Assembly: GCF_019056515.1 (NCBI RefSeq) | Contig: NZ_CP064873.1 | Location: 2,232,001-2,296,000, forward strand | Length of the DNA: 64,000 bases | Reading direction: 5' to 3' | DNA from: Microbacterium paraoxydans | GTDB taxonomy: Bacteria > Actinomycetota > Actinomycetes > Actinomycetales > Microbacteriaceae | Shown: positions 36,323 through 44,656 of the stretch, one piece after another | Position numbering within the stretch: position 1 is the stretch's first letter | Layout: each line of letters opens with the position of its first letter | Position numbers and translations under genes: made by a program | Notes under the pieces: generated by a model | The model's database searches: none | Told to the model about the DNA's origin: nothing | Seen by the model: the letters and a program-made list of their open reading frames with translations, nothing else

Positions 36323-37261
36323 TCACCCGATGCCGAGGCGCAGGATGAACAGGCCCGGGTAGATCGCGAACACGACGGACAGCGGCAGGATCAGGAAGAC
36401 CAGCGGCAGCAGCATGAAGATCTCCTTCCGTCCGGCCTGCTCGATGAGCGTGCGCTTGGCCTCCTCCCGCGTATCGTCGGCCTGAGCGCGCAGGACGGCG
36501 GCGAGCGGCGCTCCGTGCTCGAGCGCCGCGACGATCTGGTCCACGGCCCGCGTCAGCCCGGAAAGCTCCAACCGAGCCGCCATGGCCGTCAGCGCGTCCG
36601 CCAGCGGCGACCCCGTCCCGACTTCCAGTACCACGCGGCGCAGCTCGCCCGTGAGCTCCCCCGACCCCACACCGGCCACGCGCTTCACGGCATCGAGGAA
36701 CCCCTCGCCCGCCGAGAGACAGAGCGCCAGGAACTCCAGCGTCGTCGGCAGCTCCTCGGTCAAGCGCACCTTCCGCGCGCGCACCCGCGTCGACAGTCGC
36801 AGGTCGTACGCCACACCGGCCGCCGCTCCCGCGAGGAGCGGGATCGACCCGACCGGAGGCGACCACCGACCGATCACGACGAGAACGATGACGGCGAGCG
36901 CTCCGGCAGCGATTCCGCCCACGATCACCGCGAGCTGACGACCGCGGAAGGCGACGGGATCGAGTGCGGAGCCCGCTTGCGCGAGCCGCCGTCGGAGAGC
37001 ATCCGTCCCGCCGAGCAGACGGTCGAGCGCCCGCGCCCCGCGCGCGCCGAGGCGGAACCCTCCGGCGGGCAGGGTGCCGGGCCGGGCGAAGGCATCGCGC
37101 GGCAACACCTCGTCGTCGACGACGTCCCGCACGTACGGCGCGATCCGCGACGCGAGCGACGCCGCCCGCCACCGCGGGAGGCCCGCCAGAAGCGAGAGGA
37201 CACCCCCGGCGAATCCCCCGCCGAGCAGCACGGCCACGGCGAGCGCGGAGAGCCCGCTCAC
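36323..37261 (-). CDS. tadC: Tad pilus inner-membrane platform protein TadC
   Basis: The 312-residue product is a type II secretion F-domain protein with helices at both ends and in the middle and the F-domain segment LTEELPTTLEFLALCLSAGEGFLDAV followed by EHGAPLAAVLRAQADDTREEAKR. It pairs with TadB to form the pilus assembly platform. The start is GTG overlapping the tadB stop (GTGA). Confidence 0.88.
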   Translation of the reverse strand: MSGLSALAVAVLLGGGFAGGVLSLLAGLPRWRAASLASRIAPYVRDVVDDEVLPRDAFARPGTLPAGGFRLGARGARALDRLLGGTDALRRRLAQAGSALDPVAFRGRQLAVIVGGIAAGALAVIVLVVIGRWSPPVGSIPLLAGAAAGVAYDLRLSTRVRARKVRLTEELPTTLEFLALCLSAGEGFLDAVKRVAGVGSGELTGELRRVVLEVGTGSPLADALTAMAARLELSGLTRAVDQIVAALEHGAPLAAVLRAQADDTREEAKRTLIEQAGRKEIFMLLPLVFLILPLSVVFAIYPGLFILRLGIG

Positions 37262-38115
37262 CCGAACCACCGACGCGGCTCGGGCAGCCGACCGATCCGG
37301 ATCATGAGGCGGAACGCGACGACGGACACGACCGCGCCCACGACGATCACGGCGATCCCTTCCGGCGTGCCATAGGCCTTGGCCCCCTCCGGCCGCAGGA
37401 TCAGGAGGGTGAGGATGACCCACGGCGCCACGGCTCCGAGGACGGCCGCCCCGCGGATCCACGACTGCCGCGCCTCGACCTCGCCGCGGAGCGCCGCATC
37501 GGCACGGACCGACGAGGAGAGCGCCCGCAGCACGCCGATGAGCTCGGTCCCGCCGACCTGCCGTGCCATCCGCAGGGTCTCGATGATCCGGTCCCCGAGA
37601 GGGTCAGCGAGGACGGCCTTCAGCCGGTCGAGACTGGCGTCGAACCGTCCGCTGCTCCGCAGGTCTCGGGCGAACCCATCGAACGCGGGGCGGAGCGGCG
37701 GTGGAGCCGATTCCGCGAGGGTGGCCACCGCATCGGGGAGCGACAGACCGACCCGGATCGCGGCGATCAGCAGGTCGCAGACGTCGGGCCAGAGCTGGCG
37801 CCGCAGACGCCGCAGCCGCAGACGGCGGCCACGCAGGTAGGCGATCGGCGCCGTGCCTCCGGCCAGCCCGGCCAGAATCGCGAGCGCGGCGATCCCCGTG
37901 ACGAGCCAGGCGAGGGAGGCGGCGCCGAGCGCGGCACCGGCGATGCCGATCAGGAGAGAGCGGGTCTGCACCGCCGGGAACCCCGCCTCGCCCGCGAGAC
38001 GAGCCAGGCGACCGCGATGCGGAGAGGACGCGGAGCGTTCCCCTGCCGGCCACAGCCACGGTGACAGGATCAGGAGCACGCCGGCCGCGAGCGTCGCGCC
38101 GAGGAGGAACGTCAT
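37258..38115 (-). CDS. tadB: Tad pilus inner-membrane platform protein TadB
   Basis: The 285-residue product has N-terminal helices, the F-domain segment LWPDVCDLLIAAIRVGLSLPDAVATLAE near residue 108, and two C-terminal helices. It acts with TadC and the ATPase. The ATG overlaps the cpaF stop by four bases, so it depends on transcription through cpaF, which the prophage interrupts. Confidence 0.88.
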   Translation of the reverse strand: MTFLLGATLAAGVLLILSPWLWPAGERSASSPHRGRLARLAGEAGFPAVQTRSLLIGIAGAALGAASLAWLVTGIAALAILAGLAGGTAPIAYLRGRRLRLRRLRRQLWPDVCDLLIAAIRVGLSLPDAVATLAESAPPPLRPAFDGFARDLRSSGRFDASLDRLKAVLADPLGDRIIETLRMARQVGGTELIGVLRALSSSVRADAALRGEVEARQSWIRGAAVLGAVAPWVILTLLILRPEGAKAYGTPEGIAVIVVGAVVSVVAFRLMIRIGRLPEPRRWFG

Positions 38116-38822
38116 GCGAGAACCTCCGAGCCGGCCGGGGCCGATCGGCCGCGGGGGCGCCCGGCTCCGAAAATCGGCCTGCTGAGCACCCGCCCCTCGA
38201 TCACCTCACCCGTCGGGGCGACGATCTCCTCGACGTATCGGCGCCCCGCCGCATCGCGCGTGCAGTGGACGACGAGGTCGACGGACGACGCGATCGCCGG
38301 GGCGACGAAGCCGCGGTCGATGTTCCGGCCGGCGAGGAGGGGCAGCAAGCACAGCTTGTCGAGCGCCTCCGCGGCGGAGTTGGCGTGGACCGTGCAGGCC
38401 CCGGGCACTCCGGTGTTGAGCGCCAGCACGAGGTCGAGTGCTTCCGCATCGCGCACCTCCCCCACCACGAGCCGGTCCGGTCGCATTCGCAAGGCCTCCT
38501 TCACCAATCGCCGCAGCGTGATCTCGCCGGTCCCCTCGAGGCTCGGCTGACGCCCCTGCAGCGCGACGACATCGGGGCCGTCCACCGCGAGCTCGAACGT
38601 CTCCTCCACCGTGATGATGCGCTGGTCCGCCGCGCAGGCGGCGAGCAGCGCTCCGAGCATCGTCGTCTTGCCCGCATGGGTCGCTCCCGACACGATCACG
38701 GACGCGCCCGTCCGCATCGCCTCACCGAGGGCCCGCGCGGCCTCGGGAGTCAGCGCGCCCTGTGCCGTGAGCGCCTCCAGCGAGCGGTGCCCGGGAAGGA
38801 ACTTGCGGATGTTGACGGACAA
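38112..38822 (-). pseudogene. cpaF: Pilus ATPase CpaF/TadA, 3' part cut off by prophage
   Basis: The 236 codons encode the C-terminal ATPase domain of a type II/IV secretion ATPase: VNIRKFLPGHRSLEALTAQGA leading into Walker A GATHAGKT (residues 46-53), an acidic box (TVEETFEL), Walker B RPDRLVVGEVRDAEA and the HANSAAEAL histidine box. Full CpaF proteins have about 400 or more residues; the missing N-terminal part should lie beyond the right end of the prophage. A TTG at 38822 could start a truncated protein, but without the N-terminal domain it is unlikely to drive the pilus. Confidence 0.88.
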
Positions 38823-38830
38823 TAACTAAC
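38815..38830. other. attL: Left prophage attachment junction (approximate)
   Basis: CpaF homology ends at the codons for Ser-Val-Asn-Ile and the integrase stop is at 38826, so the crossover lies within a few bases of here. The exact core cannot be set without the other junction. Confidence 0.7.
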
Positions 38831-40298
38831 TACGGAGATCCCACTTCGGCACGATGCGGACGCGGCCGATCCCTCTGCCCTGAGTGATGAGCACCGCAGC
38901 GGCTACCTTCATCAGCGCCTGTCGGCGTTCGAACGTCTCGAGCGAGCGCCACGCGGCGGCGAGGGTGACGGCGACCTGACGCACGTCGGCTTCGCGCTGC
39001 GCGTTAACGAGCTCGAGCGACTTCTGGCGTGATGTCAGGCTGCTCCGCTCGGCGTCGAGCTTGCGGATCGTCGCCTGGTAGGCGGCTTCGGGGATCGTCT
39101 TGTCGATCGCCTGTATCGTCAGCGTCGCCATGCGTTCGTCGATGCGCGCCACCTTGCGGTCGATCGCCTCAGCGTCGTTCACCGAGCGAACGCGGCGCTT
39201 CGTCGTCGCCACGCGGGCGGCGAGCAGCGCATCGGTATCCTCCGCGAGCGCGAGAACCCACTCGGTGACCGCCGCCTCCGCGATCTCGTCGCTGATGGTG
39301 ACGACGGTTCGTCCGAGGCCCTTCGATCTGGCGGCGGTTGTGCAGATGTACCGGTGGTGTGAGTAGTGCATGCGGCCGCCGCAGTCGGCGCAGTAGATGA
39401 GCCCGGTGAGGAGGTGCCGCGCCTCGATGGAGCGGGACGGCTCGGACAGCTCGAGGCGGCGTGCCCAGTATGTGGCCCACTCCTCGGCGCTGATCACCGC
39501 CTCGTGCGCACCGGGGTAGAAGTTCCACTGCGCCTTCGGGAGGCGCTTGTTCTTCCACCCCGGACGGTGAACGATAAGCCCAGCGCCGAAGCCTCCGTCG
39601 AGCATCTGGAACAGGTTCGAGTTGACCCACGGGAGCCCCTGCGAGGTGAGGATCCCCTGCTCGTTCAGCCAGCGGGTGATGCGCCCGGATCCGTCGCCTC
39701 TGAGGGCGCGGCGGTAGATCTCGGCGAGGATCGGCCCGGTGACCGGGTCCGGCTCGAATCGCCCGTCGACGAGCTGGTATCCGAACCGCTGGTGACCACC
39801 GTGGGGCAGGCCTGCGCGGCGTCGCCGGTCGTGCGTCTCTTTCCACTGCTCACCAATGAGCTCGGACTGGTAGGCGTTCAGCTCGCCGAGCATGCCGCGG
39901 GCGAAGCGTCCGGATGCGGTGGCGGACTCGATCGGCTCGGTGGCGGAGAGGATCGCGCCGCCGAGTGTGTCGACGCGGTCGAGGGCGACGGCCCAGCGGA
40001 GCCGTTGGCGGCCGACGCGGGAGAAGCGCCAGACGAGGATGACCTCGTACTCCCCCGCTTCCATGCGCGCGATCGATTCGTCGAGGCGTGGCCACCAGGC
40101 GGACTTCCGGTCTGACCCGGACTCGTCGATGCCTTCGACCCAGTCGACGATCTCGACGCCGTTCTGGTCGGCGCACTGCTGGATCGCGGTGCGTTGCATC
40201 TCGGGCGAGGTCATGCCCTCGCGCTCTTTGGAGACGCGGATCATGCCGATGCCGCGGCGGCGAGCTCTCGGCGCGGCTGCGTCGCGGAGCGCTCGCAT
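38826..40298 (-). CDS. int: Large serine integrase
   Basis: The 490-residue recombinase integrates and excises the phage. The catalytic serine is S23 in MIRVSKEREG, followed by resolvase-domain segments (VILVWRFSRVGRQ), the recombinase domain (GHQRFGYQLVDG, ITRWLNEQGILTSQG), a zinc ribbon (IYCADCGGRMHYSHHRYIC), a coiled coil near residues 380-460 and a short tail. I start at MRALRDAAAP, which overlaps the ImmA stop by one base; longer reading is out of phase. It is directed toward attL and lies last in the lysogeny operon. Confidence 0.95.
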   Translation of the reverse strand: MRALRDAAAPRARRRGIGMIRVSKEREGMTSPEMQRTAIQQCADQNGVEIVDWVEGIDESGSDRKSAWWPRLDESIARMEAGEYEVILVWRFSRVGRQRLRWAVALDRVDTLGGAILSATEPIESATASGRFARGMLGELNAYQSELIGEQWKETHDRRRRAGLPHGGHQRFGYQLVDGRFEPDPVTGPILAEIYRRALRGDGSGRITRWLNEQGILTSQGLPWVNSNLFQMLDGGFGAGLIVHRPGWKNKRLPKAQWNFYPGAHEAVISAEEWATYWARRLELSEPSRSIEARHLLTGLIYCADCGGRMHYSHHRYICTTAARSKGLGRTVVTISDEIAEAAVTEWVLALAEDTDALLAARVATTKRRVRSVNDAEAIDRKVARIDERMATLTIQAIDKTIPEAAYQATIRKLDAERSSLTSRQKSLELVNAQREADVRQVAVTLAAAWRSLETFERRQALMKVAAAVLITQGRGIGRVRIVPKWDLRS

Positions 40299-40750
40299 CA
40301 GCCGACCTCGACGCGGTGGTGGTACTGGCCGGCGCCCATGCGCGGCGCGACGTAGGTGGTGTCGCCGATACGCTGCAGTACGCGCTGGTAGGCGTGCACG
40401 ATCTCGTCGATGACGTCGAGGTCCTGCGCCATGAGCGCCACGTTGCCGTCGCGGAGGTGCTCCACCTCGCGGTAGTGCTTGTGCTCGATGAGGCGCAGCG
40501 CCGCCCACTCGTCTGCTCGGCGCTCCTGCTTCGCGTTGACGGGCCCGAACTTCGACGGGACGTCGCCGAACACGGCATGGCAGAGCTCGTGCGCGAACAC
40601 GGAGCGCAGCAGGCGGCGGGACATGCCCTCCTGAAGCCGGATCGTGTTCGTCTTCGCGTTGTAGTCGCCGTCGCGGTCGAGATGCGCGAGGTCGGTGTGG
40701 ATCACCCGCACCCCCAGCGCTGCCGCCATATGGAACAGCGGTGCGGTCAC
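40298..40750 (-). CDS. ImmA/IrrE-like metallopeptidase
   Basis: The 150-residue product has the zinc motif HELCH (H54, E55, H58) in SVFAHELCHAVFGDVP and a later EWAALRLI segment supplying the third ligand. Phage ImmA proteins cleave or modulate the neighbouring repressor during induction. It starts with GTG, overlapping the repressor stop, so repressor, peptidase and integrase form one operon. Confidence 0.88.
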   Translation of the reverse strand: MTAPLFHMAAALGVRVIHTDLAHLDRDGDYNAKTNTIRLQEGMSRRLLRSVFAHELCHAVFGDVPSKFGPVNAKQERRADEWAALRLIEHKHYREVEHLRDGNVALMAQDLDVIDEIVHAYQRVLQRIGDTTYVAPRMGAGQYHHRVEVG

Positions 40751-41085
40751 TCCATGTCCTCCCCCCGGTCACTGGCCCGCGGACGCGCGGCCAGGTCATA
40801 GTTCTCCTGATCTTCGCTGAGGGCAGGGACATCGGCGCGGATCTGGGCGCGGCGGTAGATCTCGGTGAGGTCGATGCCGGCGACGGTCGCGAGGTGGTTG
40901 GAGACGTCGAGGACGAAGTCGAGGGAGACGCGCGCGGTGCGGTCCTTCCCGGTCGGCGTGAGGTGCCGGTAGAGCGTCTTGTACGACATGCCGAGGGCCT
41001 CTGCGGCGATCTCGAGCGTGCCGTAGTGCCCGAGTAGGGCGAGGCGCAGCTGCGTGCGGATTGCGTCGGCCAGTTCGTTTCCCAT
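40747..41085 (-). CDS. Phage repressor, HTH
   Basis: The 112-residue product begins MGNELADAIRTQLRLALLG and has a helix-turn-helix in LEIAAEALGMSYKTLYRHLTPTG, followed by an alpha-helical tail and an acidic end. It lacks the LexA-type peptidase domain, in keeping with control by the adjacent ImmA peptidase. A TAGTCT box seven bases before the ATG indicates a leaderless message, and operator O1 fills the space just upstream, so it should control itself. Confidence 0.85.
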   Translation of the reverse strand: MGNELADAIRTQLRLALLGHYGTLEIAAEALGMSYKTLYRHLTPTGKDRTARVSLDFVLDVSNHLATVAGIDLTEIYRRAQIRADVPALSEDQENYDLAARPRASDRGEDME

Positions 41086-41092
41086 GACGGAA

Positions 41093-41120
41093 AGACTAGT
41101 ACCCATTTCTGGGAACGCAA
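41093..41120 (-). promoter_or_regulatory. Repressor promoter
   Basis: On the minus strand TTGCGT (41120-41115) and TAGTCT (41098-41093) are 16 bases apart, and ATG follows seven bases after the latter. Operator O1 occupies the spacer. Confidence 0.6.
41100..41115. promoter_or_regulatory. Phage operator O1
   Basis: TACCCATTTCTGGGAA fits the consensus TTCCCA-N4-TGGGAA with one mismatch. It lies in the repressor promoter spacer. Confidence 0.75.
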
Positions 41121-41153
41121 TGCAACGATTCGGGAAACTTGTAGAGAATCTAC

Positions 41154-41169
41154 TTCCCAATTGTGGGAA
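41154..41169. promoter_or_regulatory. Phage operator O2
   Basis: TTCCCAATTGTGGGAA is a near-perfect palindrome midway between the divergent promoters. Confidence 0.8.
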
Positions 41170-41197
41170 ACATAGAACATCCGTTCTTAACTCGCAC

Positions 41198-41213
41198 TTC
41201 CCACAAGTGGGAA
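41198..41213. promoter_or_regulatory. Phage operator O3
   Basis: TTCCCACAAGTGGGAA lies immediately before the TAACGT -10 box of the early operon, so a bound repressor would block polymerase. Confidence 0.8.
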
Positions 41214-41214
41214 C

Positions 41215-41220
41215 TAACGT
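41215..41220 (+). promoter_or_regulatory. Early-operon leaderless -10 box
   Basis: TAACGT, seven bases, then ATG 41228 of the Cro-like gene. Confidence 0.6.
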
Positions 41221-41227
41221 TCTGGAT

Positions 41228-41437
41228 ATGGGAAACAGCGAACTGGCGGTGAACAACATCACCCGCCTCATCGAACAGCAGGAACGGTCGATCGCCTGGC
41301 TGTCGCGAGTCACCGGAATTCCGTACAAGCGACTGCTCGCGGAGCTCAAGCACCGCACCAAGCCGATGTCGCTCGACACGGCTCTGGCGGCGGCGAAAGC
41401 GCTCGGCGAGGAGCTTCCGGCGCTGGTAGCGGCATGA
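41228..41437 (+). CDS. Cro-like HTH protein
   Basis: The 69-residue product (MGNSELAVNNITRLIEQQ onward) has a helix-turn-helix in RSIAWLSRVTGIPYKRLLAELK and a short helical end. It starts the early operon, divergent from the repressor, and shares the MGN-ELA beginning with it. Location and size fit a Cro-type antirepressor that would act at the same operators. Confidence 0.8.
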   Translation: MGNSELAVNNITRLIEQQERSIAWLSRVTGIPYKRLLAELKHRTKPMSLDTALAAAKALGEELPALVAA

Positions 41438-41520
41438 CTCGCGACGAGTGCCTGGCCGACCTGGCCGAGTACCTCGCCGAGGTCGTCACAGCGAACGACG
41501 CCGCGCCTGCTGCGGCCTGA
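41434..41520 (+). CDS. 28-residue acidic peptide gene
   Basis: ATG overlaps the Cro-like stop by four bases (ATGA). The product MTRDECLADLAEYLAEVV plus a ten-residue Ala-rich end would form one amphipathic helix. No family is known; the coupling and the terminator-like hairpin just after it argue for a translated gene. Confidence 0.45.
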   Translation: MTRDECLADLAEYLAEVVTANDAAPAAA

Positions 41521-41531
41521 CCACACGGAAA

Positions 41532-41553
41532 CGCCCCCGTTGCAGCGGGGGCG
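41532..41553 (+). terminator. Hairpin after the Cro-like unit
   Basis: CGCCCCCG and CGGGGGCG pair around TTGCAG, 11 bases after the small-peptide stop. It could limit early transcription when no antitermination acts. Confidence 0.55.
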
Positions 41554-41581
41554 AATCACGACATGAAAGGGAGCACTACAG

Positions 41582-41896
41582 ATGCTCACGAAGATTATAC
41601 CGGGCGAAGCCACTCGACCCGTATCCGCTCGCGTCGCTGCAGACGCACACCCACTTCCGGATCTGGGGTCCGGGAAGCCGGCTGGCGCTTCCGGCAAGGC
41701 CGACCGGGACACGGTGGGGACCGCTGCCCCGGTCGCGTCCCCGTGGCTCCGTGTCGCCTTCTGGCTCTCGATTTCCGTCGCAGGGTTCGCCCTCGGATGG
41801 ACGGTCGGCGGTCACGTCGACATGGTGACGGGGGCCGGTGCTGTCGGCACCGTCGCTGCGGCTCGGCTCCACCGCCACTCGGGAATTGCGTCATGA
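41582..41896 (+). CDS. Small phage membrane protein
   Basis: The 104-residue product has a long polar N-terminal half and two hydrophobic stretches (WLRVAFWLSISVAGFALGW near residue 55, and VTGAGAVGTVAAA). AAAGGGAGC precedes the ATG. I do not recognise a family. It starts the long early operon and overlaps the next gene by four bases. Confidence 0.6.
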   Translation: MLTKIIPGEATRPVSARVAADAHPLPDLGSGKPAGASGKADRDTVGTAAPVASPWLRVAFWLSISVAGFALGWTVGGHVDMVTGAGAVGTVAAARLHRHSGIAS

Positions 41897-42138
41897 GCTA
41901 CGACGCCGCTCCGTTCATCCAGGAGATCGCGGAGTCCGACGTGTTCGGTGCTGCGAAGCAGGTCGCCGAGCAGCGCGCCGAGGCCGTCGACCTTACGGGC
42001 GCGTTCCTCGAGACGGTCTGCCCGAGCTGCGATCGCACGGTCGGCGCGCTCGTCATCGACGGCCCCGACCCGGTCTTCGTCGACGTCCAGTGCCCGCTCG
42101 CCGGATGCGGCCACGAGTGGACGGAGGCGATCACGTGA
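41893..42138 (+). CDS. Small putative zinc-ribbon protein
   Basis: The 81-residue product has CPSCDR near residue 43 and CPLAGCGHEW near residue 67, a four-cysteine layout that could bind one zinc ion. ATGA overlaps on both sides couple it to its neighbours. Function unknown. Confidence 0.6.
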   Translation: MSYDAAPFIQEIAESDVFGAAKQVAEQRAEAVDLTGAFLETVCPSCDRTVGALVIDGPDPVFVDVQCPLAGCGHEWTEAIT

Positions 42139-42476
42139 TCCTCCTCCGCTGGATCGCAATCCTCTGGGCCGCGATCTGCCTCATCGGCCTGACATTCGCC
42201 TCACGCGGCTGGCTCTCCACCATGCTCACCGCTGTCTTCGCAGCCCTCTTCATCTTCATCCTCTGGACCTTCGGCACGTTCGCCCGGTCCGATCCGAACT
42301 CTCGAAAGGCCCCCGACATGGCTTCCGACCTGGACACCGCTCGGCACCGTCTCTCCATCGCCCGTACCGATGTCATCAACGCCGAGGACGCCCTCAGCGC
42401 AGCGCTCCGCCGCCGCGATGCCGCCGAGGAAGCGTTGTACCGCGCCGAGGAGGAAGACCTCGGAGGTGCGGCATGA
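42135..42476 (+). CDS. Two-helix membrane protein with coiled coil
   Basis: The 113-residue product begins with GTG (GTGA overlap) and has two hydrophobic helices (about residues 2-20 and 26-46), then a charged coiled coil (LDTARHRLSIARTDVINAED onward). The layout resembles small phage membrane proteins that may affect the host envelope or exclusion; this is only a guess. Confidence 0.55.
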   Translation: MILLRWIAILWAAICLIGLTFASRGWLSTMLTAVFAALFIFILWTFGTFARSDPNSRKAPDMASDLDTARHRLSIARTDVINAEDALSAALRRRDAAEEALYRAEEEDLGGAA

Positions 42477-43405
42477 CTTTCGACGTCGTTCACGTCCAGC
42501 CGGACACTCCGGAGTGGGAGCAGGAGCGGCGCAGCAGCATCGGCGCGTCCGAACTCGCCGCCGCGATGAACCTCTCCCCCTATGCAACCCCGCTCGACGT
42601 GTACAAGCACAAGCAGGGAATCGATCGCCCGTTCGACGAGCTGCTGTCCTTCATCGGTCACGAGTCCGAGCACATCATCGAGAAGTGGGTGCACCAGTTC
42701 TCCGGCCTCGACGTCGCGCTGCGGCCGGCGTTCATGGCCCGCTCGGTCGAGTACCCGTTCCTGCACGCGTCGTTCGATCGCGTTAGCGAAGATCCGTTCA
42801 CAACGTGGCAGTTCAAAACGGCGCACCACTACACCGGGCACAAGTGGGATGACGGGATCCCGACCGACATCCGTGTGCAGGTGCAGGGCGAGATGCTCGT
42901 CGCCGGCACACGCCGTGCCGCCGTCGTCGTGTGGATCGGCGGGCGGGAGTTCCGCCTGTTCTGGGAGGACCGCGATGACCGGTTCATCCGTGAACACCTG
43001 ATCCCCGCCGCCCGCGACCTCTGGGCGCGCGTCCAGGCCGGCGACCCGCCGCCGCCGTCGACCATCGCGGAGGTCAACGAGGTCAGCACGGTCGACCGCC
43101 CCGTGGAGCTCTCAGACCGGGCGTTCGAGACCTTCGAGCGGATCCAGGTCCTCAACAGCGACATCAAGGCGCAGGAGGAAGAACGGGACGCCCTCAAGGT
43201 CGCATTCGCACAGTACGTCGGCTCGGCCGACACCCTCACCCGCGACGGCCGGAAGGTCGGCACGTGGAAGCAGCAGAAGGGCCGGGTCGGGTTCGACCGT
43301 GAGGGCTTCGCCCTCGATCACCCGCGCCTCGCCGCGAAGTACACCCGCACGGGCGCGCCGTTCCGCGTGCTCCGCGCCACGAAGCAGAAGGAGCAGAGCA
43401 AGTGA
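42473..43405 (+). CDS. YqaJ-type viral recombinase exonuclease
   Basis: The 310-residue product has the YqaJ/lambda-exonuclease nuclease pattern: EWEQERRSSIGASELAAAMNL at the start, IGHESEHIIEKW, the acidic position in HASFDRV and the K in TWQFKTAHHY, and VQVQGEML. Such enzymes resect double-stranded ends to make 3' single strands. RecT follows with a four-base overlap, giving a complete single-strand annealing recombination pair. Confidence 0.88.
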   Translation: MTFDVVHVQPDTPEWEQERRSSIGASELAAAMNLSPYATPLDVYKHKQGIDRPFDELLSFIGHESEHIIEKWVHQFSGLDVALRPAFMARSVEYPFLHASFDRVSEDPFTTWQFKTAHHYTGHKWDDGIPTDIRVQVQGEMLVAGTRRAAVVVWIGGREFRLFWEDRDDRFIREHLIPAARDLWARVQAGDPPPPSTIAEVNEVSTVDRPVELSDRAFETFERIQVLNSDIKAQEEERDALKVAFAQYVGSADTLTRDGRKVGTWKQQKGRVGFDREGFALDHPRLAAKYTRTGAPFRVLRATKQKEQSK

Positions 43406-44226
43406 CGAAGGACCTGTCCACCGCGGCCGCCGCGGCGAAGACCCAGCCGACGATGAAGGACCTCGTCGAGGCGCAGCTGCCCGCGATCGAGCGTCAACTT
43501 GGCGGGGCCATGAACTCCGACGCGTTCGTGCGCGCGGTGCTCTCCGAAATCGGGAAGTCCCCCGACCTGATGAACGCCGACCCGAAGACCCTCCTCGGCG
43601 GCGTCATGCTCGCCGCGCAGCTGCGCCTGGAGATCGGCTCCGGCCTCGGCGAGTTCTACCTCACCCCGCGGAAGGACCACGGCCGGCAGATCTGCCTTCC
43701 GATCATCGGGTACCAGGGCATGATCAAGCTCGCGCTGCGCTCCGAGTACGTGCTGAACGTGCAGGCGTTCCTCGTCCGTGAGGGTGACGACTTCGCCTAC
43801 GGCGGGAACTCCGAGCGTGGCATGTTCTACGACTGGACGCCGAAGGACTTCGAGGAGTCCCGCCCGTGGATCGGCGTCGTCGCGACCGCGAAGATGCGCG
43901 GCGGCGGAACCACCTGGGTGTACCTCACCCGCACGCAGGTCATCGACCGGCGCCCGTCGTACTGGCAGTCCACCCCGTGGAAGACCAACGAGGACGAGAT
44001 GGTCAAGAAGACCGCCGTCCGCGCGCTCGCGAAGTTCCTCCCGAAGTCGACCGACCTCGGCCGAGCGCTCGAGGCCGACGAGGCGAAGGTGCAGCACCTC
44101 AAGGGCGTCGACGAGGTGCAGGTCACACGTCTCGACGACGAACCGGACAAGTTCGTCGTGCGGGAGCAGGACCCCATGTCCCGCACCCCGGAGGAGCAGG
44201 CCGAGGACGAGGCGGCGCAGCGATGA
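43402..44226 (+). CDS. recT: RecT single-strand annealing protein
   Basis: The 274-residue product shows the RecT core: LLGGVMLAAQLRLEIGSGLGEFYL, QICLPIIGYQGMIKLALRS, TTWVYLTRTQVIDRR, and KTAVRALAKFLPKS. It binds single-stranded DNA and anneals it. The N terminus is Ala/Lys-rich and the C terminus acidic. GTG start overlaps the exonuclease stop. Confidence 0.93.
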   Translation: MTKDLSTAAAAAKTQPTMKDLVEAQLPAIERQLGGAMNSDAFVRAVLSEIGKSPDLMNADPKTLLGGVMLAAQLRLEIGSGLGEFYLTPRKDHGRQICLPIIGYQGMIKLALRSEYVLNVQAFLVREGDDFAYGGNSERGMFYDWTPKDFEESRPWIGVVATAKMRGGGTTWVYLTRTQVIDRRPSYWQSTPWKTNEDEMVKKTAVRALAKFLPKSTDLGRALEADEAKVQHLKGVDEVQVTRLDDEPDKFVVREQDPMSRTPEEQAEDEAAQR

Positions 44227-44651
44227 CCATCGTCGACATCCCTACGCCCGCGCGGTCACGTGGCCGCCGTCGCGTGCCGTGGCACCGCATCCAAATCACC
44301 GCCGGGTGCTGGCTGTGGATCGGGCCCGTGTGGAAGGGGTATGGCAAGTCGGGCGGGACGACCGCGCACCGGCACGTCTGGGCCGCCCTCGGCCGCACGA
44401 TCGCGCGCGGCCTCGAGCTGGACCACCTCTGCCGGGTACCGCTGTGCGTGAACCCGGACCACCTGGAGCCCGTCACCCGCGCGGAGAACGCTCGCAGGCG
44501 TTCGCGCGCGCAGGTCTCGTGCGTCAACGGTCACGACTACACGCCCGAGAACACCTACATCAGGCCCGACGGGCACCGCGACTGCCGGACATGCATCCGC
44601 GCACGCGTCGCAAAGTACGCCCGAAGCCACCAGATCGGAGCAGCGGCATGA
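44223..44651 (+). CDS. HNH endonuclease
   Basis: The 142-residue product has the HNH signature LELDHLCRVPLCVNPDHLEPVT, with the central Asp-His and the distal Asn-His, plus a later CVNGH/CRTC cysteine set that may bind zinc. Free-standing HNH proteins in phages may be homing nucleases or packaging factors. It is coupled to recT by ATGA. Confidence 0.85.
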   Translation: MTIVDIPTPARSRGRRRVPWHRIQITAGCWLWIGPVWKGYGKSGGTTAHRHVWAALGRTIARGLELDHLCRVPLCVNPDHLEPVTRAENARRRSRAQVSCVNGHDYTPENTYIRPDGHRDCRTCIRARVAKYARSHQIGAAA

Positions 44652-44656
44652 ACCTC

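Noticed and set aside
40747..41712. Longer repressor frame extending past the operators
   Set aside because: The upstream part crosses the divergent promoter and Cro-like gene. The ATG at 41085 is supported by its -10 box and matches the start of the Cro-like protein.
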